The translations under genes were made by a program, and so were the position numbers. Below the pieces are notes generated by a model. That model was not told where the DNA came from. It saw nothing but the letters and a program-made list of their open reading frames with translations, and did no database searches. Positions 20,882 to 31,460 of a stretch of 64,000 nt of DNA are shown here, one piece after another. How positions within the stretch are numbered: the stretch's first letter is position 1; each line of letters begins with the position of its first letter. Source of the DNA: Acanthococcus lagerstroemiae. Its lineage: Eukaryota; Arthropoda; Insecta; Hemiptera; Eriococcidae. The DNA is taken from positions 165,532 through 229,531 of the forward strand of contig JAJSSI010000015.1 of the NCBI GenBank assembly GCA_031841125.1. The letters run 5' to 3'.

Positions 20882-22219
20882 CTATTTCGCAAAATCATCA
20901 AAGAATAGACCAATAAATCCAGCCTTAGCTAGACAACGAACGGATAATAAATTTACAGGAATATCCCTTGAAAAACGAACATTTAGCAAATTTACAATGA
21001 TACCCGACTGCGTTTTTACACGAACAGTGCCAATGCCAGTCACAGACAATTTCACATCCTTTTTCGCAATCGTGATACCTTCAGGGTCTTTCAGATCCAC
21101 AAATTCACGAAATAACGATCTGTCTTTCACAATATGTTTCGTACAGGCAGAATCAAGGAAAAAATTCACCTCTCCACTGGAACAATCAAATTTTTTATCG
21201 TACTCAGCCATTAAGCACAAATCAGTAGATAAAAATGAAACCTCACCTTCTACATTCTCAACGAAATGACAGTTGTCCCCGGTTCCAGCAGAATCACGAT
21301 TTTGTTTCACCTTACAATTGCGAGCAATGTGACCCACTCTGCTGCAATAGTGACACTTAACATTTGAATAATTATTAGTATTACTATTATTACTATTACT
21401 GTGGTTAAGCTTTTGTTGGTAACCACGATTTGAGTTCGAATTATTACGAAAATTTCCTTGATTACCATCTCTATTGTTACCACGAAACGAATTATTATTA
21501 TACGAATTAAAATTACTGCCATAACTTCGATGACTGAAGTTATCACGACGCTGATTATTCCCACGAAAGTTTCGATTTCCATTACCATTAAAACCAGTGG
21601 CCATAGCTTTGTCGTCATCGAATGTGCGATCGAATTTACCAGCATCAGACGAACCAGACGATTTCTTTTTCAGCTCAGCATTGTAGTCAACAAGCTTGCT
21701 AGTGATGGTGTCCCACGAAACATTCCCTTTGTCTTCCAGCAATACGCGAATCGGACAGAACTCATCAGGGAAACTTTTTAGTAGTTGCAACACATATTGA
21801 TGACTGGTAGTAGTATCTCCGAGATCGGTCAAACGGCGGGACAATGAACGAAATTTCATAATATACGAAAGTATATCGTTACCCGTAACAAAACGAAGTG
21901 CGGAGATTTCAGCTCTCAATTCAATGATTTTCGCATCAGACTCCTTCCCATGAACACGTCGAAGGGAATCATACATCTCAAAAGCAGTACTGCAGGAACG
22001 GACAATTTCGAGGTATTCGTCACACACATTGGAACCAATTATGAACATTGCATCACAATTTTTATCTTCCCACTCCTCGTTGCGATCTTTTTGAGCAGGC
22101 AAATGACTGACAACATTTTTGAACAGTTTTTTCTTCTTCAAATACAGTTCAATCTTGAAACGCCATTTCTCGTAGTTGGTGCCGTCGAATGGTTCAATGT
22201 TCCATTTAAAATCAGCCAT
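20882..22219 (-). CDS. Copia-2 Gag plus protease
   Basis: 445 residues. It starts MADFKWNIEPFDGTNYEKW, a standard Copia Gag (UBN2-like) opening. An Asn/Gly/Arg-rich low-complexity stretch lies at about 205-290, then one CCHC knuckle C289-C292-H297-C302. The protease site reads D356-S-A-C-T instead of the more usual D-S-G. Only one zinc knuckle is present, against two in Copia-1. The ATG at 22219 is about 200 bp inside the 5' LTR, a short leader. Confidence 0.92.
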   Translation of the reverse strand: MADFKWNIEPFDGTNYEKWRFKIELYLKKKKLFKNVVSHLPAQKDRNEEWEDKNCDAMFIIGSNVCDEYLEIVRSCSTAFEMYDSLRRVHGKESDAKIIELRAEISALRFVTGNDILSYIMKFRSLSRRLTDLGDTTTSHQYVLQLLKSFPDEFCPIRVLLEDKGNVSWDTITSKLVDYNAELKKKSSGSSDAGKFDRTFDDDKAMATGFNGNGNRNFRGNNQRRDNFSHRSYGSNFNSYNNNSFRGNNRDGNQGNFRNNSNSNRGYQQKLNHSNSNNSNTNNYSNVKCHYCSRVGHIARNCKVKQNRDSAGTGDNCHFVENVEGEVSFLSTDLCLMAEYDKKFDCSSGEVNFFLDSACTKHIVKDRSLFREFVDLKDPEGITIAKKDVKLSVTGIGTVRVKTQSGIIVNLLNVRFSRDIPVNLLSVRCLAKAGFIGLFFDDFAK

Positions 22220-22401
22220 GATGATGAGTTACAAACCGAGCAGGTTCTTACCGAGTACAGGTATAACAATGGCGATCAGGCACAGAGGCCACACACAGAA
22301 TTCACTAACAACGGAACATTTCGAAATGAAATTAAAAACGGCAAAAACACATTACCATCAGCAGCGGATCAGCGTGCGGGCGAAAAAAAGGTAACCCCAT
22401 T

Positions 22402-22418
22402 GAGCTGGGCCCATAACC
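22402..22418 (-). promoter_or_regulatory. Copia-2 primer-binding site
   Basis: Immediately after the 5' LTR the element strand reads GGTTATGGGCCCAGC. This matches the known primer site of Drosophila copia, which pairs with the anticodon-arm part of initiator tRNA-Met rather than its 3' end. Confidence 0.85.
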
Positions 22419-22646
22419 TGTTCAAATTTCACTCATTTTAAATGAAAAATCAAGACGAGTAAAAATACGTGTGTTTAATGTACAGCAGTCAAACGAGAAC
22501 AGGAAAACCAGACCAAATAACACGGCACAGAGTAAAGCCGTCAACGGTTACATCCAGTAAACGAAGTTATATAAAATAAAGATAGGAGCGCTAAAGTAGC
22601 TTGGTTTGTAGACGAAAACTATTTCAGAGTAGAGGTTCGAACAACA
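22419..22646 (-). repeat. Copia-2 5' LTR
   Basis: 228 bp, identical by eye to 17767-17994; followed on the plus strand by the AAATT duplication. Confidence 0.93.
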
Positions 22647-22791
22647 AAATTCCACACAGCCAAAAGCCAAAAAGGACGGTCGCTCGGCCTTCGGCCTCGC
22701 TTCAATACAAAAGCCAAAAAAAAGTTTGTTTATGCTATGCGATCGACACATTCAATCATTCAGGGAGTTGAAGTTGGATTTTATAATATAG
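22647..22791 (+). repeat. Repeat R, copy 3, second part (right border of the tandem locus)
   Basis: Continues R from AAATTCCACACAGCC to TATAATATAGA. The next bases, TGACTGTGTTACAG, differ from the CTAGCCTC that follows R copies 1 and 2, so the repeat boundary is about 22791. Confidence 0.8.
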
Positions 22792-23034
22792 ATGACTGTG
22801 TTACAGTAACTGAAGGTGGCTGAATTCAGGTCTCAGGTGGCATTTTACAGTTTTTCGTTAAAATTAACATTGTGAGTTTTCCCCCCTGTATTATCATTAC
22901 ATTGCAATAAATAATCAGCTACGCGTGCAATTCGAGCGGTGGTGCTTCTTCAAAAAAATTGAACGATTCGCTTCTGGTCTCGCGTTCGTATTATTTGTTT
23001 GTTGAACGACGGAGTGCTGTTGAAGAGTTCAGCA

Positions 23035-23050
23035 ATGGTCGACGAAAATG
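23035..23050 (+). CDS. Possible first coding exon, cut off by the assembly gap
   Basis: An ATG in AGCAATGG context opens a 16-base coding stretch (M-V-D-E-N and one extra base) that stops at a perfect GTAAGT donor. The preceding ~150 bp is unique and less AT-rich and could be a 5' untranslated leader. Any downstream exon would fall in or beyond the N gap. This is inference from splice grammar only. Confidence 0.3.
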
Positions 23051-23345
23051 GTAAGTATTCGTCGTTCAGCTCGGAATCTTTTTTCATTCCATCGTTTTCG
23101 ATAGATAATGATGAATTATTAATTTCTGCGTAGAAGAACAATACGGAATAAATAACGCCATGTGAAACAAAAAACGATCTTATCTGCTATTTCAAAAAAA
23201 TTTTTATAAGCACGAGCGCACATAACAAAACAACTTCTACTTTACTGCGGTGATGATGATTCATTCATTCATCTGTATCAGTTTTTATTTTTAAATTGTG
23301 TAATAGGTTATTCAGAATTGATTCCACCTTTAATTTCTATCGAAA

Positions 23346-23845
23346 NNNNNNNNNNNNNNNNNNNNNNNNNNNNNNNNNNNNNNNNNNNNNNNNNNNNNNN
23401 NNNNNNNNNNNNNNNNNNNNNNNNNNNNNNNNNNNNNNNNNNNNNNNNNNNNNNNNNNNNNNNNNNNNNNNNNNNNNNNNNNNNNNNNNNNNNNNNNNNN
23501 NNNNNNNNNNNNNNNNNNNNNNNNNNNNNNNNNNNNNNNNNNNNNNNNNNNNNNNNNNNNNNNNNNNNNNNNNNNNNNNNNNNNNNNNNNNNNNNNNNNN
23601 NNNNNNNNNNNNNNNNNNNNNNNNNNNNNNNNNNNNNNNNNNNNNNNNNNNNNNNNNNNNNNNNNNNNNNNNNNNNNNNNNNNNNNNNNNNNNNNNNNNN
23701 NNNNNNNNNNNNNNNNNNNNNNNNNNNNNNNNNNNNNNNNNNNNNNNNNNNNNNNNNNNNNNNNNNNNNNNNNNNNNNNNNNNNNNNNNNNNNNNNNNNN
23801 NNNNNNNNNNNNNNNNNNNNNNNNNNNNNNNNNNNNNNNNNNNNN
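23346..23845. other. Assembly gap (500 N)
   Basis: Exactly 500 N, most likely a fixed-size scaffold gap. The right flank is inside an R1-like LINE, so the missing sequence probably includes more of that LINE; the true length is unknown. Confidence 0.98.
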
Positions 23846-24350
23846 GTTAACCAGCGGGACACGCTTCGGAAGTGGAAGGACTCGCTCGCCCATTCGACCG
23901 ACCAAGGGGGAGTGGACCCGAGCACTGATAGGCGACCTCGATGGATGGACAGGAAGAACTAAACTTCCACCTGACCCAAATCCTCAGCGGCCACGAGGGT
24001 TTCGGCACGTACCTGCATCGGATGGCGATAGCGCCGAGCCCCGTGTGCGCGCACTGTGATCGAAGGGCGGAGGGCACACTCAGGCACACCCTCTTCGAGT
24101 CTGAGGCCCGGGGGAAGCGGGAAAGGCGCGGGACGGCCACAACAGCAATCGATCCCGGCGGAAGAAGCAACGAAGACGACGGTGTGATCAGCCGTCTCGC
24201 GCCGGACACACTGGTTTCGGAGATGATGAAGAGTCGAAGCAGTTGGAACCGGGGGGTCGGCCTTTGTCTCGGCCATCATGAAGAAGAAGATGCAGACGAA
24301 GTGGTCGAGGCAGAGGGCAGACGACGAACCAAGCTCGGCCCACACCACCG
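23846..24350 (+). pseudogene. R1-like LINE, C-terminal end of ORF2
   Basis: Fragments in more than one frame match the end of an R1-clade ORF2: KGEWTRALIGDLDGW in one frame, then HLTQILSGHEGFGTYLHRM and VCAHCDRRAEGTLRHTLFES (the C-terminal zinc-knuckle region, with the final Cys replaced by Ser), then APDTLVSEMMKSRSSWNR. A frame change sits in a G run near 24252, after which the tail continues in another frame. The composition is much more GC-rich than its surroundings. The 5' part is lost in the gap. Confidence 0.8.
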
Positions 24351-24574
24351 AACAGGACAACTCTGTACCATCCTAGGAGAGCTACTGCAGTTGCGCTGCG
24401 GACCCCCTGGCAGGGCTCCCCCGTCGTCACCAGTTGCTTGCGTCACCACATGGACCAAGACGAGGAGGCGAGGGGTGAGTGAAGAGGCAGCGCGTCCAGC
24501 TGTGGGGGACCTGAATTCCAGGCGAGTGCTCAGGGAGCGCGGACCTCGGTCAGTAGGAAACCCCATGGTGGCCC

Positions 24575-24680
24575 GGCCACTGATGCGATACTCGAAAGGG
24601 TAGTTTTCGGGGCCAGGAATGCGGTGTCATAGGGGCCACTTAGGCACGCGTGCATCGCCATACGTCCCACCACACCATAT
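24575..24680 (+). repeat. R1-like LINE 3' untranslated tail
   Basis: The segment from CGAAAGGGTAGTTTTCGG to TCGCCATACGTCCCACCAC recurs in reverse orientation at about 25445-25530, 25650-25685 and 56873-56975. The shared core is (minus strand) ACGTATGGCGATGCACG ... TGGCCCC ... GACACC. It follows the ORF2 fragment, so it is best read as the family 3' UTR. Confidence 0.65.
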
Positions 24681-26735
24681 TGGGCCATCCAAACTGTAAT
24701 TCTTCTAGTTTATTAGAATCACATAACATTCAGCTACATTTTCGTGTAAAGAGGAAGAGAATAGACTCACTCTAAGACGATGATGTGGTCAAAAGAGCAG
24801 ATCAGCCTCGAAACATCGGAATTGGCCCAAAAGCGAAGTAGATATGACAAAGTTTTCTGGGATAATTCCGTTAATTTTAGAACATTGTGCAACATTTTCG
24901 TTCAGCGTAGCTACTTTTTTTCAAGAATGATCTTAATACAAACAAAACACTAAAATGATACTAAAAAGTGAACGTAATAGGATATTTGCCACAGAAAAAT
25001 CCTGAACACGATGATGAACAGAGTCGTAGCCAGTTTTATTTTAGTATATTCTACGCTCGCGATATCAATAACGAAAGGGAGAATAGATGCATTGTATCTT
25101 GAAGATCACCAGATCAGAACAAGCAAAGACGACCATGTTGAAAGGCGATGTTGAAGATCAGCTTCCACCTTGCATCGTGAAATTTGTATATCTCAGCTGA
25201 TGGGGTACACTGCGTCTGCAATTTTGTTCATTTTGTTGTGCATTCGCAATTCTTACCCTCTACAACTTCACCTCCTTAGAACTGGCTATGGCGCTAATCA
25301 TGGTAAGAATGAGTTTGCTCGTGGTTTTCATTTGAGAATATTGTGTAACAGATAACGTTATTTATAGTTACGGTTAGATTCGATGAAATATCTTGCAGTC
25401 GAGGAAAACCGAGGAAGCCATAAAATATCTTCTGAGAACTCAATGATAGGGGGCGTATGGCGATGTACGCATGCCAAATTGGCCCCGGGACACCACACCC
25501 CTATCCCGGAAACGCCCCGAATGGGCCTGCGTCAAAATAGGGAGGAGGGGACAGAACAGAGGGGATCTTCTGAGAACTGGCATCTTGGTGCCTATTTTCA
25601 TACCAGTTATGTCAGATTTCAACAGCTTCCGCAAGACTTAAGTATCACTTAGTGGAGTGTATGGCGATGCACGCATGCCATTGGGATTTAAAAGCAAAGT
25701 GGCTGACATCTGGTGGATTTTTATCGAACCAGAAAAGCCCATGTATTTTAAATGGGAAAATTTTCATTTTCAAACTTGAATTTCTCCGTCATACTTTTTT
25801 TTTCTGAAAAATGTATGTCCTACATTTTGTTGAAATAGTTATAAATAATTTTAAAAAAAGACAAATCGATTTCAAATAAAAAATTCTGAGAAAATTAGAA
25901 CTCCTTGAAAAATTGCGTTTTACATGGGTTGCCCCATAAGAAAACGATTTGATTACCCTTATATTGCTGGTGCGGGGTGATTTTCAGCCCGCTCTATATT
26001 TCCTTTTAAATCCCAATAACCTTGTTTATGGTGAAATCATGAAAGGAAAATACAACGAACTAATTTTAAAATTTGAATACTTGTATGAAGAATTTGGAAA
26101 CATACTAAATAATTATTTACCACGAGCAGTTTACGTAGGATTCGGGGTAGAATACATCACAAACACATGGAGGAAAACATGCCGAATTTTCAATGGTTTC
26201 ACAACAGCAATTAGTTCGAAGAGACGTTCGAAAACGAGCTCTTCATCAACTTCCGTCTTATGTAGCGCTCGTAATTAAATCCACCCTCTTTCGGCGTCAA
26301 AATAAAAAAAAGTAAAAGTCATTTACTTTAATTTGAATGATTTTCAATTTTTTCGATCGGTGTGCGATCTTGAAATATTCCTCAATCAGAATGCTGGCTG
26401 CTTGTTATTGTACATAACCGTTCATAGGTGCGTATATTTTTTTCGAAGCCGATTAAGGAAGCGAAGCATCCAAGCAACCTCAAGTGTAAGTCATAAGTAT
26501 TGAAACAGGCGATTTTACGGAATTACGAGCATACTTGTGGACGGTAGCCGAACTTCTGGAAGAAACTATCATGAATCTGGGTGAGCCTAGTTTGGCAGCA
26601 GACAGCTTTGAGGATTGTGTATGAATCTGAACCTGACATTAGCGCTCGACGCAATTAGTTGCGAAACAGTAAACCAAAGAAGCCACGGCCAATGCTGAAG
26701 CCGCAGCCAAATCTGACTTCATTTTGGCTTCATAG
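24681..26735. other. Mostly unrecognised intergenic DNA
   Basis: No clear gene. It holds two reversed R1-like tail fragments (about 25445-25530 and 25650-25685). A frame from the ATG at 26039 to 26278 (79 codons, KFEYLYEEFGNILNNYLP, ending Ser/Lys-rich) has no family I recognise and is probably chance or debris. Confidence 0.5.
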
Positions 26736-26889
26736 CAGGCGCCGATCCAGACGATCATTTTGGGGAGGAAAATGGCAATAGAAAAATCGCGCGAAAAATT
26801 TTTTGCTGCCCCCTTTCCCATAGATTTTCTCCTCCTCCACAGATTTTTCCTATTTTTCGTGGGGGGATCCCCCCGTGGATCCGCGCCTG
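26736..26889. mobile_element. Short MITE with CAGGCGC(C/G)GATCCA ends
   Basis: 154 bp. The terminal inverted repeats are CAGGCGCCGATCCA at the left and CAGGCGCGGATCCA when the right end is read in reverse. CATAG is present directly at both flanks (26731-26735, 26890-26894), a probable 5 bp target duplication. It is too short to code. The superfamily is unclear because 5 bp is not the hAT length. Confidence 0.65.
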
Positions 26890-28589
26890 CATAGCGTAGT
26901 TCTGCTATCTGGATCATTCACGAGAGAAAGATCTTAGATGAATTTAAAGAAATATGAAGTCCGTTTTCCTTCTTTTAGATATTTTTAATTCCCCATTTAC
27001 TTATTTTCAAGTTGCTACGTCACGTTAGGAGAAAGATCTCTGTCTATTTGGTAGCAAGACCGTACCATCTGATCAAGGAGGCGGTGATAAACTGACTCAA
27101 GTGACAATATTCGCTGAAAAATATCGAGTAAGCCCATGGATGGCTGAGATACCAACAACATCCCAGCCAACCAACTAATTGACAAAACAAATGATACAAC
27201 CGCCCTCTAAACTTACTTTATAGATTTTTAAAACGCATTCGATTCGATCTACCTCTCTCATCTTTGGAAAGCCCTACATCATCAAGGAATCTTAGAAATG
27301 ATTATAACTATTTTGAAGGAGACGTATAGTAAGGTAAGGGCACAAATATCGCCCACCTCAATATCTTGTTTGTTGATTACACAACCTGGCGGTCAATTAT
27401 GGAACTAAGTAAGTTTTGTCGATATACGATGTAGAAGATGTAATTCTCGTAAGACCAAAAAACATACCTACATATATAAATATAAAACGTTATCCCCGAA
27501 AATAATTTTTATGCAGCCAAAACGTATTTTCTTTTCGAAGGTCCGGTAGAGGGGAGGGAAGCAACAGGAATTTTTCACTCAGCAGATGAGAAAATTTGCC
27601 ATTTCAGTAATAAGCTGGGAAAACTGGGCAGTTGTACTTTCATGTTTTTACAGGGACAAAAATAAGTGAAACGCGGGGGGGGGCAGCTTGCCCCCCAAGC
27701 CTCCACACCGGAGTTGGGAAATTTTAGTAGCTGGATCAAAAGTTAAATCCAACAAGTCAAAGGTCTTTTTTTAGCCAATACAAAAAAAAGTTTGATATTT
27801 GGGAATTTTGAGTTGAGTCAACTGCTGGGACTTCAACAATTTTTACCTCCTTCCCCCCCTACAGAATAACTCTTCGCTACGTTTCTGTCCAGGAATATAA
27901 GAATATACATTCAAGTGCATGAAAAAAAAACTGGAATCAGACTGTAACAGTCTGAAGTATCAAGTTTGGGTAACTTTCTATCTCAGTTTTCACAGTTTTT
28001 GAACTTTTGAATTATTTTGCAAAAACTGCGCTCGTCCCCTAATATTGTCCACTTAACAAATTTGCCAAATATTGCATTTTTATAGCGAAATGTCCTTGAA
28101 TTCTGTAAAAACAGGTGGTTGCCGCAAGAGCAAATATGGCTAATTCTGCTGTTCCAAAAAACTAAATGGGCTTGATGAAAGCGTCAAATGGGTTCGCTGT
28201 ACCGAAATCTACTCTGAAAGATTGAAGAAAATAAAAAAATACATATATTTGTACTTCATCCTTAAATGCGTAATGTACTTCGTCTAAACAAATAGTTTAC
28301 ATGATGAAAGGTATCAATTTTCTAAGTTCTTTAAAATATTTGTTAAAGGGCTATATTTAGAAGCCCATTTTTCAAGACCCCCAGTTTGATAGTTTTTTTT
28401 AAAAAAAATGTAAGTACTTCCTCTCTAATTGAAATTCTGACCCAAAATTCCGCGAAGTTGAAAAAAGCTTCCTCTACACATTAAATGCGTAATTTTTGGT
28501 ATATCTCAATTCTAAGTCCAACTTTTTGGAGTTGAAAAAAGGTGGGCGATATTTGGTCTCTTTACCTCGATTCAGAGGGAAGGGTAGAA
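26890..28589. other. Intergenic, one dispersed repeat
   Basis: At 27651-27893 a segment with CAGGGACAAAAATAAG at its start and TACGTTTCTGTCC at its end shares the phrase GATATTTGGGAATTTTGAGTTGAGTC with 53619-53875. Otherwise no gene or motif was seen. Confidence 0.5.
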
Positions 28590-29560
28590 TTAGATAAAAT
28601 AGGGGAAAGTTCGAAATTAAAAGGGGGTAAAACAAGGTGCGATCCCTTATCTCCCAATCTATTCAACAGCCTCCTAGAGAAAATATTTTGGGAAATGGGG
28701 TAGGAAGGAAAAAGGATAAAGGTAAATAGAAAGTGGCTCTGTAACCTGAGATTCACAGATGTGGTTACAGGATATTCAGAAACTGCAAAAGATGGCCAAT
28801 TAATTCTATGAAGCAGTAAAAATCTGGGTTTAATATTAATGCAAAAAAGACTATTTTTCTTTCGAACCAAAAATCAGATCTTATAAAAATTGCAGAAGAA
28901 ACAATTGAAATAGCAGAGGAGGCGACATATCTAGGCCAGATAATTTCCTTTAAAGAAAACAAAAAAGGAGATAGGAAGAGAATCGTGAATGCCCGGAAAT
29001 ACTATTGGTCACTGAAGGAAATTTATAAGAGCAAGATGCTACTTAGCCTAAAAATAAAAACCTTGGAGAGTTGCACCATCCCTGTTCTCACATACGACGC
29101 TGAGACATGGACTGCAACAGAAGATCATATGAGAAAAATAGCAGGAACTCAAATAGCCATAGAACGTTCAATAACCAAAATAAAGAGATCTGATAAGAGT
29201 CAAGAATGTCGATGTTAGAGAAAAGACGGGAGTAACCGTTTTCAGATATTTAGTTCAAAAATTTGAAAATGGATTATGCAGGTCACGCAGCCAGAAGGTG
29301 GGAGGACAGATGAGAAAGAACAGTGATGGAATGGACACCGAGGGAAGGGAAAAGAAAGTGAGCAGACGAAATTACCTTTTATTAATTCTAACAAAACAAT
29401 CTTTTTTCTTCTAGGAAAAGCCATTTTCTCCAAAAAAGACTGTTTCTTAATTTTGGCTGGAATAAGTTTCTCTACATAAAAGAGAAGGGATGATCAGGCA
29501 CGGACCGCTGGAGGAAGGTAAGGGAAGCCTACGCCCAAGGATGGGTGCATTATTCTAAGA
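28590..29560 (+). pseudogene. RTE-like LINE reverse transcriptase, 3' part, multiply frameshifted
   Basis: Pieces in different frames line up with an RTE-type reverse transcriptase: a GVRQGDPLSP-like stretch near 28640, LFNSLLEKIFWEMG, CNLRFTD (the catalytic FADD region, damaged), then YLGQIISF, and the open frame 28985-29218 with SLKEIYKSKMLLSLKIKTLES, LTYDAETWT and ERSI. The tail near 29495-29550 (DRWRKVREAYAQGW) is the usual end of the ORF. The same family recurs inside the foldback elements near 36.2 and 38.2 kb and at 42135-43280. Confidence 0.8.
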
Positions 29561-30580
29561 AAAAATTGTATTAATAAGATCACGTACGATGGGAAATAAA
29601 GGCTATACAACTACTGGCTGGAATGCCAACTATTCCCATTTAGCAGGCTACTGCACTCAAGACACTTAGAACTTACTCAGACTCTTCTTAGATTTTCTGT
29701 AATTCACTATCTAAGAATCGTTCAGACTTACTCATTATAAGGCTCATTTAAGAAACACAATGCAGTATAATATGTGGTCGGTAACACGTGTTACTGAAGC
29801 AATAACATCACATCCCGTTATTACCATATCGTAATTTTTGATTTGTTTCGATGTGCATTAGCAGCGGAGGCGAAAAGGCAGAAGACCGAAGAGTCAATTA
29901 CATACTCGTACATTGGTATTCGGGTTCCGGTATTCAGCGATTATTCCATGGAAACGGTGACAGAAACGATGTTTTGACTCGTGACCAGTCAGAGAATTAG
30001 CCCATATCCGTACAAGGTACCCGTGCCCGTATAGCTTACCAAGTGTCTACCTACTTGTACCACCCACCCACTCTCCTACGTACCTGCAGACCAGGTGTAT
30101 ACGAGTTACTAATCGACGGCGTGGATTTGTTTGCGTAAAATCGAGTACACTACGTACTACAGCGAAAGATCCAGAAAAACAGGCGGTCGGATAAATGAAA
30201 ATTCGAGTATTAAGGCGGAGCTACTGCTCTTCTAATTACCATACGCCAATTAATTTATCGCGTAAGCACGCGAGCACGGACGAATAAACATCAACTTATC
30301 GGTGTAAAAATACCGGCCAAGACCGCAGACGCTTCTGTACCGACGCCGACCGCGTAATATTAAATTATGTTCAGACATTCCCAGAATTTTTCGCCATTTT
30401 TTTTTTCTTCTTCAGAAATTACCGCACATCCGGATCGAATACCAAGCGATTCGAATGTTAATCGTAATCGACCACCATTGTACAAGTTAGTACCGGTTTT
30501 CAAGAAGGTCCTATCCGCAAACCGGACCTTTTTGGAAACATTCGCGAAAGCGATTCCATGGGTTCTATACTTATTATCTT
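29561..30580. other. Unrecognised intergenic DNA
   Basis: Base composition is closer to unique sequence than to the repeats on either side. No motif, repeat or gene identified; it could hold host regulatory sequence. Confidence 0.4.
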
Positions 30581-30949
30581 TTGAAACAGCATCCCGAGCC
30601 GGTTCTCTGTTCCGGAGAAAGGGGAAGAGAAAATAGCAACCACAACCTACTCAACATAGAAAAAGAAGCTGCAGCCAAAGTTACTTCAGTTTTATACGGC
30701 GACTTTTCAGATAGGGCTGCGCACAACGTCCCTCGACCACGGGTATCGAGGCTTGGTATCAGTAATATCCTTGAGTTATTGGGGCTTGTAGATGACATCG
30801 TTATTGAAAAAACAGAGACTTCTCAGCCATTATTACCCATGCATTGCACCACGAGATCTCAACATACAGATTATTTAACTTTAGAGCAAGTTAACTATGT
30901 ACTAGCAGCGCACCACATATCTCTATTCGATATATTTAAAAAGAAATGA
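30581..30949 (+). CDS. Hypothetical protein, 122 residues
   Basis: An ATG-to-stop frame with protein-like composition (KEAAAKVTSVLYGDFSD ... SRLGISNILELLGLVDDIV ... DYLTLEQVNYVLAAHHISLFDIFKKK). I do not recognise a family. It lies tail-to-tail with the Helitron helicase fragment on the other strand, about 30 bp apart, so it could be cargo picked up by the Helitron or a chance frame. No splice signals or promoter evidence. Confidence 0.25.
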   Translation: MKQHPEPVLCSGERGRENSNHNLLNIEKEAAAKVTSVLYGDFSDRAAHNVPRPRVSRLGISNILELLGLVDDIVIEKTETSQPLLPMHCTTRSQHTDYLTLEQVNYVLAAHHISLFDIFKKK

Positions 30950-30978
30950 AAATTACAAAAATGTATAAAGTTATCATA

Positions 30979-31320
30979 TCACAGGACCTTCTTCCACACC
31001 ACATTTGCAGTTTTATAGCTTCCAGGTTGTACTTGGATTTTTAAATCATTAAACGAAGTTGTCCGCGACAGAGCTACGTATAATTGTCCATGGCTGAAGA
31101 CATACTTGGGTAGACATATTCCAACCTTCTCCAGCGTCTGTCCCTGGGCCTTCTTGATCGTCATACAAAAGGCCAACTTCATTGAAAATGGTCTCCTTTT
31201 GAATGAAAAAGGCAAGGTGGAATCCGCTGGCGACGGGTCCACTCTTGGGAGTAATATCCTTCGACCGCACTCCACCTCAGTTATTATTTCCAGATCCAGT
31301 GCATTCGTGTACATGGCCAC
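30979..31320 (-). pseudogene. Helitron Rep/helicase, C-terminal end of the PIF1-like helicase
   Basis: 114 codons matching the last part of Helitron helicases: ALDLEIITEVECGRRILLPRV, then LPFSFKRRPFSMKLAFCMTIKKAQGQTLEKVGICLP, then VFSHGQLYVALSRT. KAQGQT and VALSR are late SF1 helicase motifs. All earlier helicase motifs and the Rep nuclease are missing. In an intact element this part unwinds DNA during rolling-circle transposition. Confidence 0.85.
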
Positions 31321-31460
31321 ACGTCACAGAAACATCCTCCTCCGCACAGGGTCGCCGTTTTTTGGTGGCTGAAGGGCCACACATCATATCAGTATTTTCA
31401 CTATCCATCTTTCGTTTCTCACTTATTCGTTTAGCGCGCTTTGTCTTTCTACCAAGACCC
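31277..31460 (-). pseudogene. Possible Helitron Rep N-terminus fused to the helicase end
   Basis: The frame starting MGLGRKTKRAKRISEKRK is Arg/Lys-rich in the way many Helitron Rep proteins begin. It runs into the helicase C-terminal sequence in a different frame near 31300. This suggests a large internal deletion joining start and end of the ORF. A TATATA motif lies about 115 bp upstream (near 31576 on the minus strand). Confidence 0.4.

Larger units (their letters stand above)
17767..22646 (-). mobile_element. Ty1/Copia LTR retrotransposon, Copia-2
   Basis: 4880 bp on the minus strand, of a family different from Copia-1. The 228 bp LTRs (17767-17994 and 22419-22646) look identical. The target duplication is AAATT (17762-17766, 22647-22651). 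It has a clear polypurine tract and a Copia-type primer-binding site. The coding region is broken into five frames by small indels, several provably in homopolymer runs. Confidence 0.95.

Noticed and set aside
21458..21781. Ile/Thr-rich 107- and 112-codon frames around 21307-21781
   Set aside because: Off-frame readings of the Asn/Gly-rich low-complexity part of Copia-2 Gag.
23296..23962. Long open frames across the N gap on both strands
   Set aside because: They consist of unknown bases; the gap has no stops by construction.
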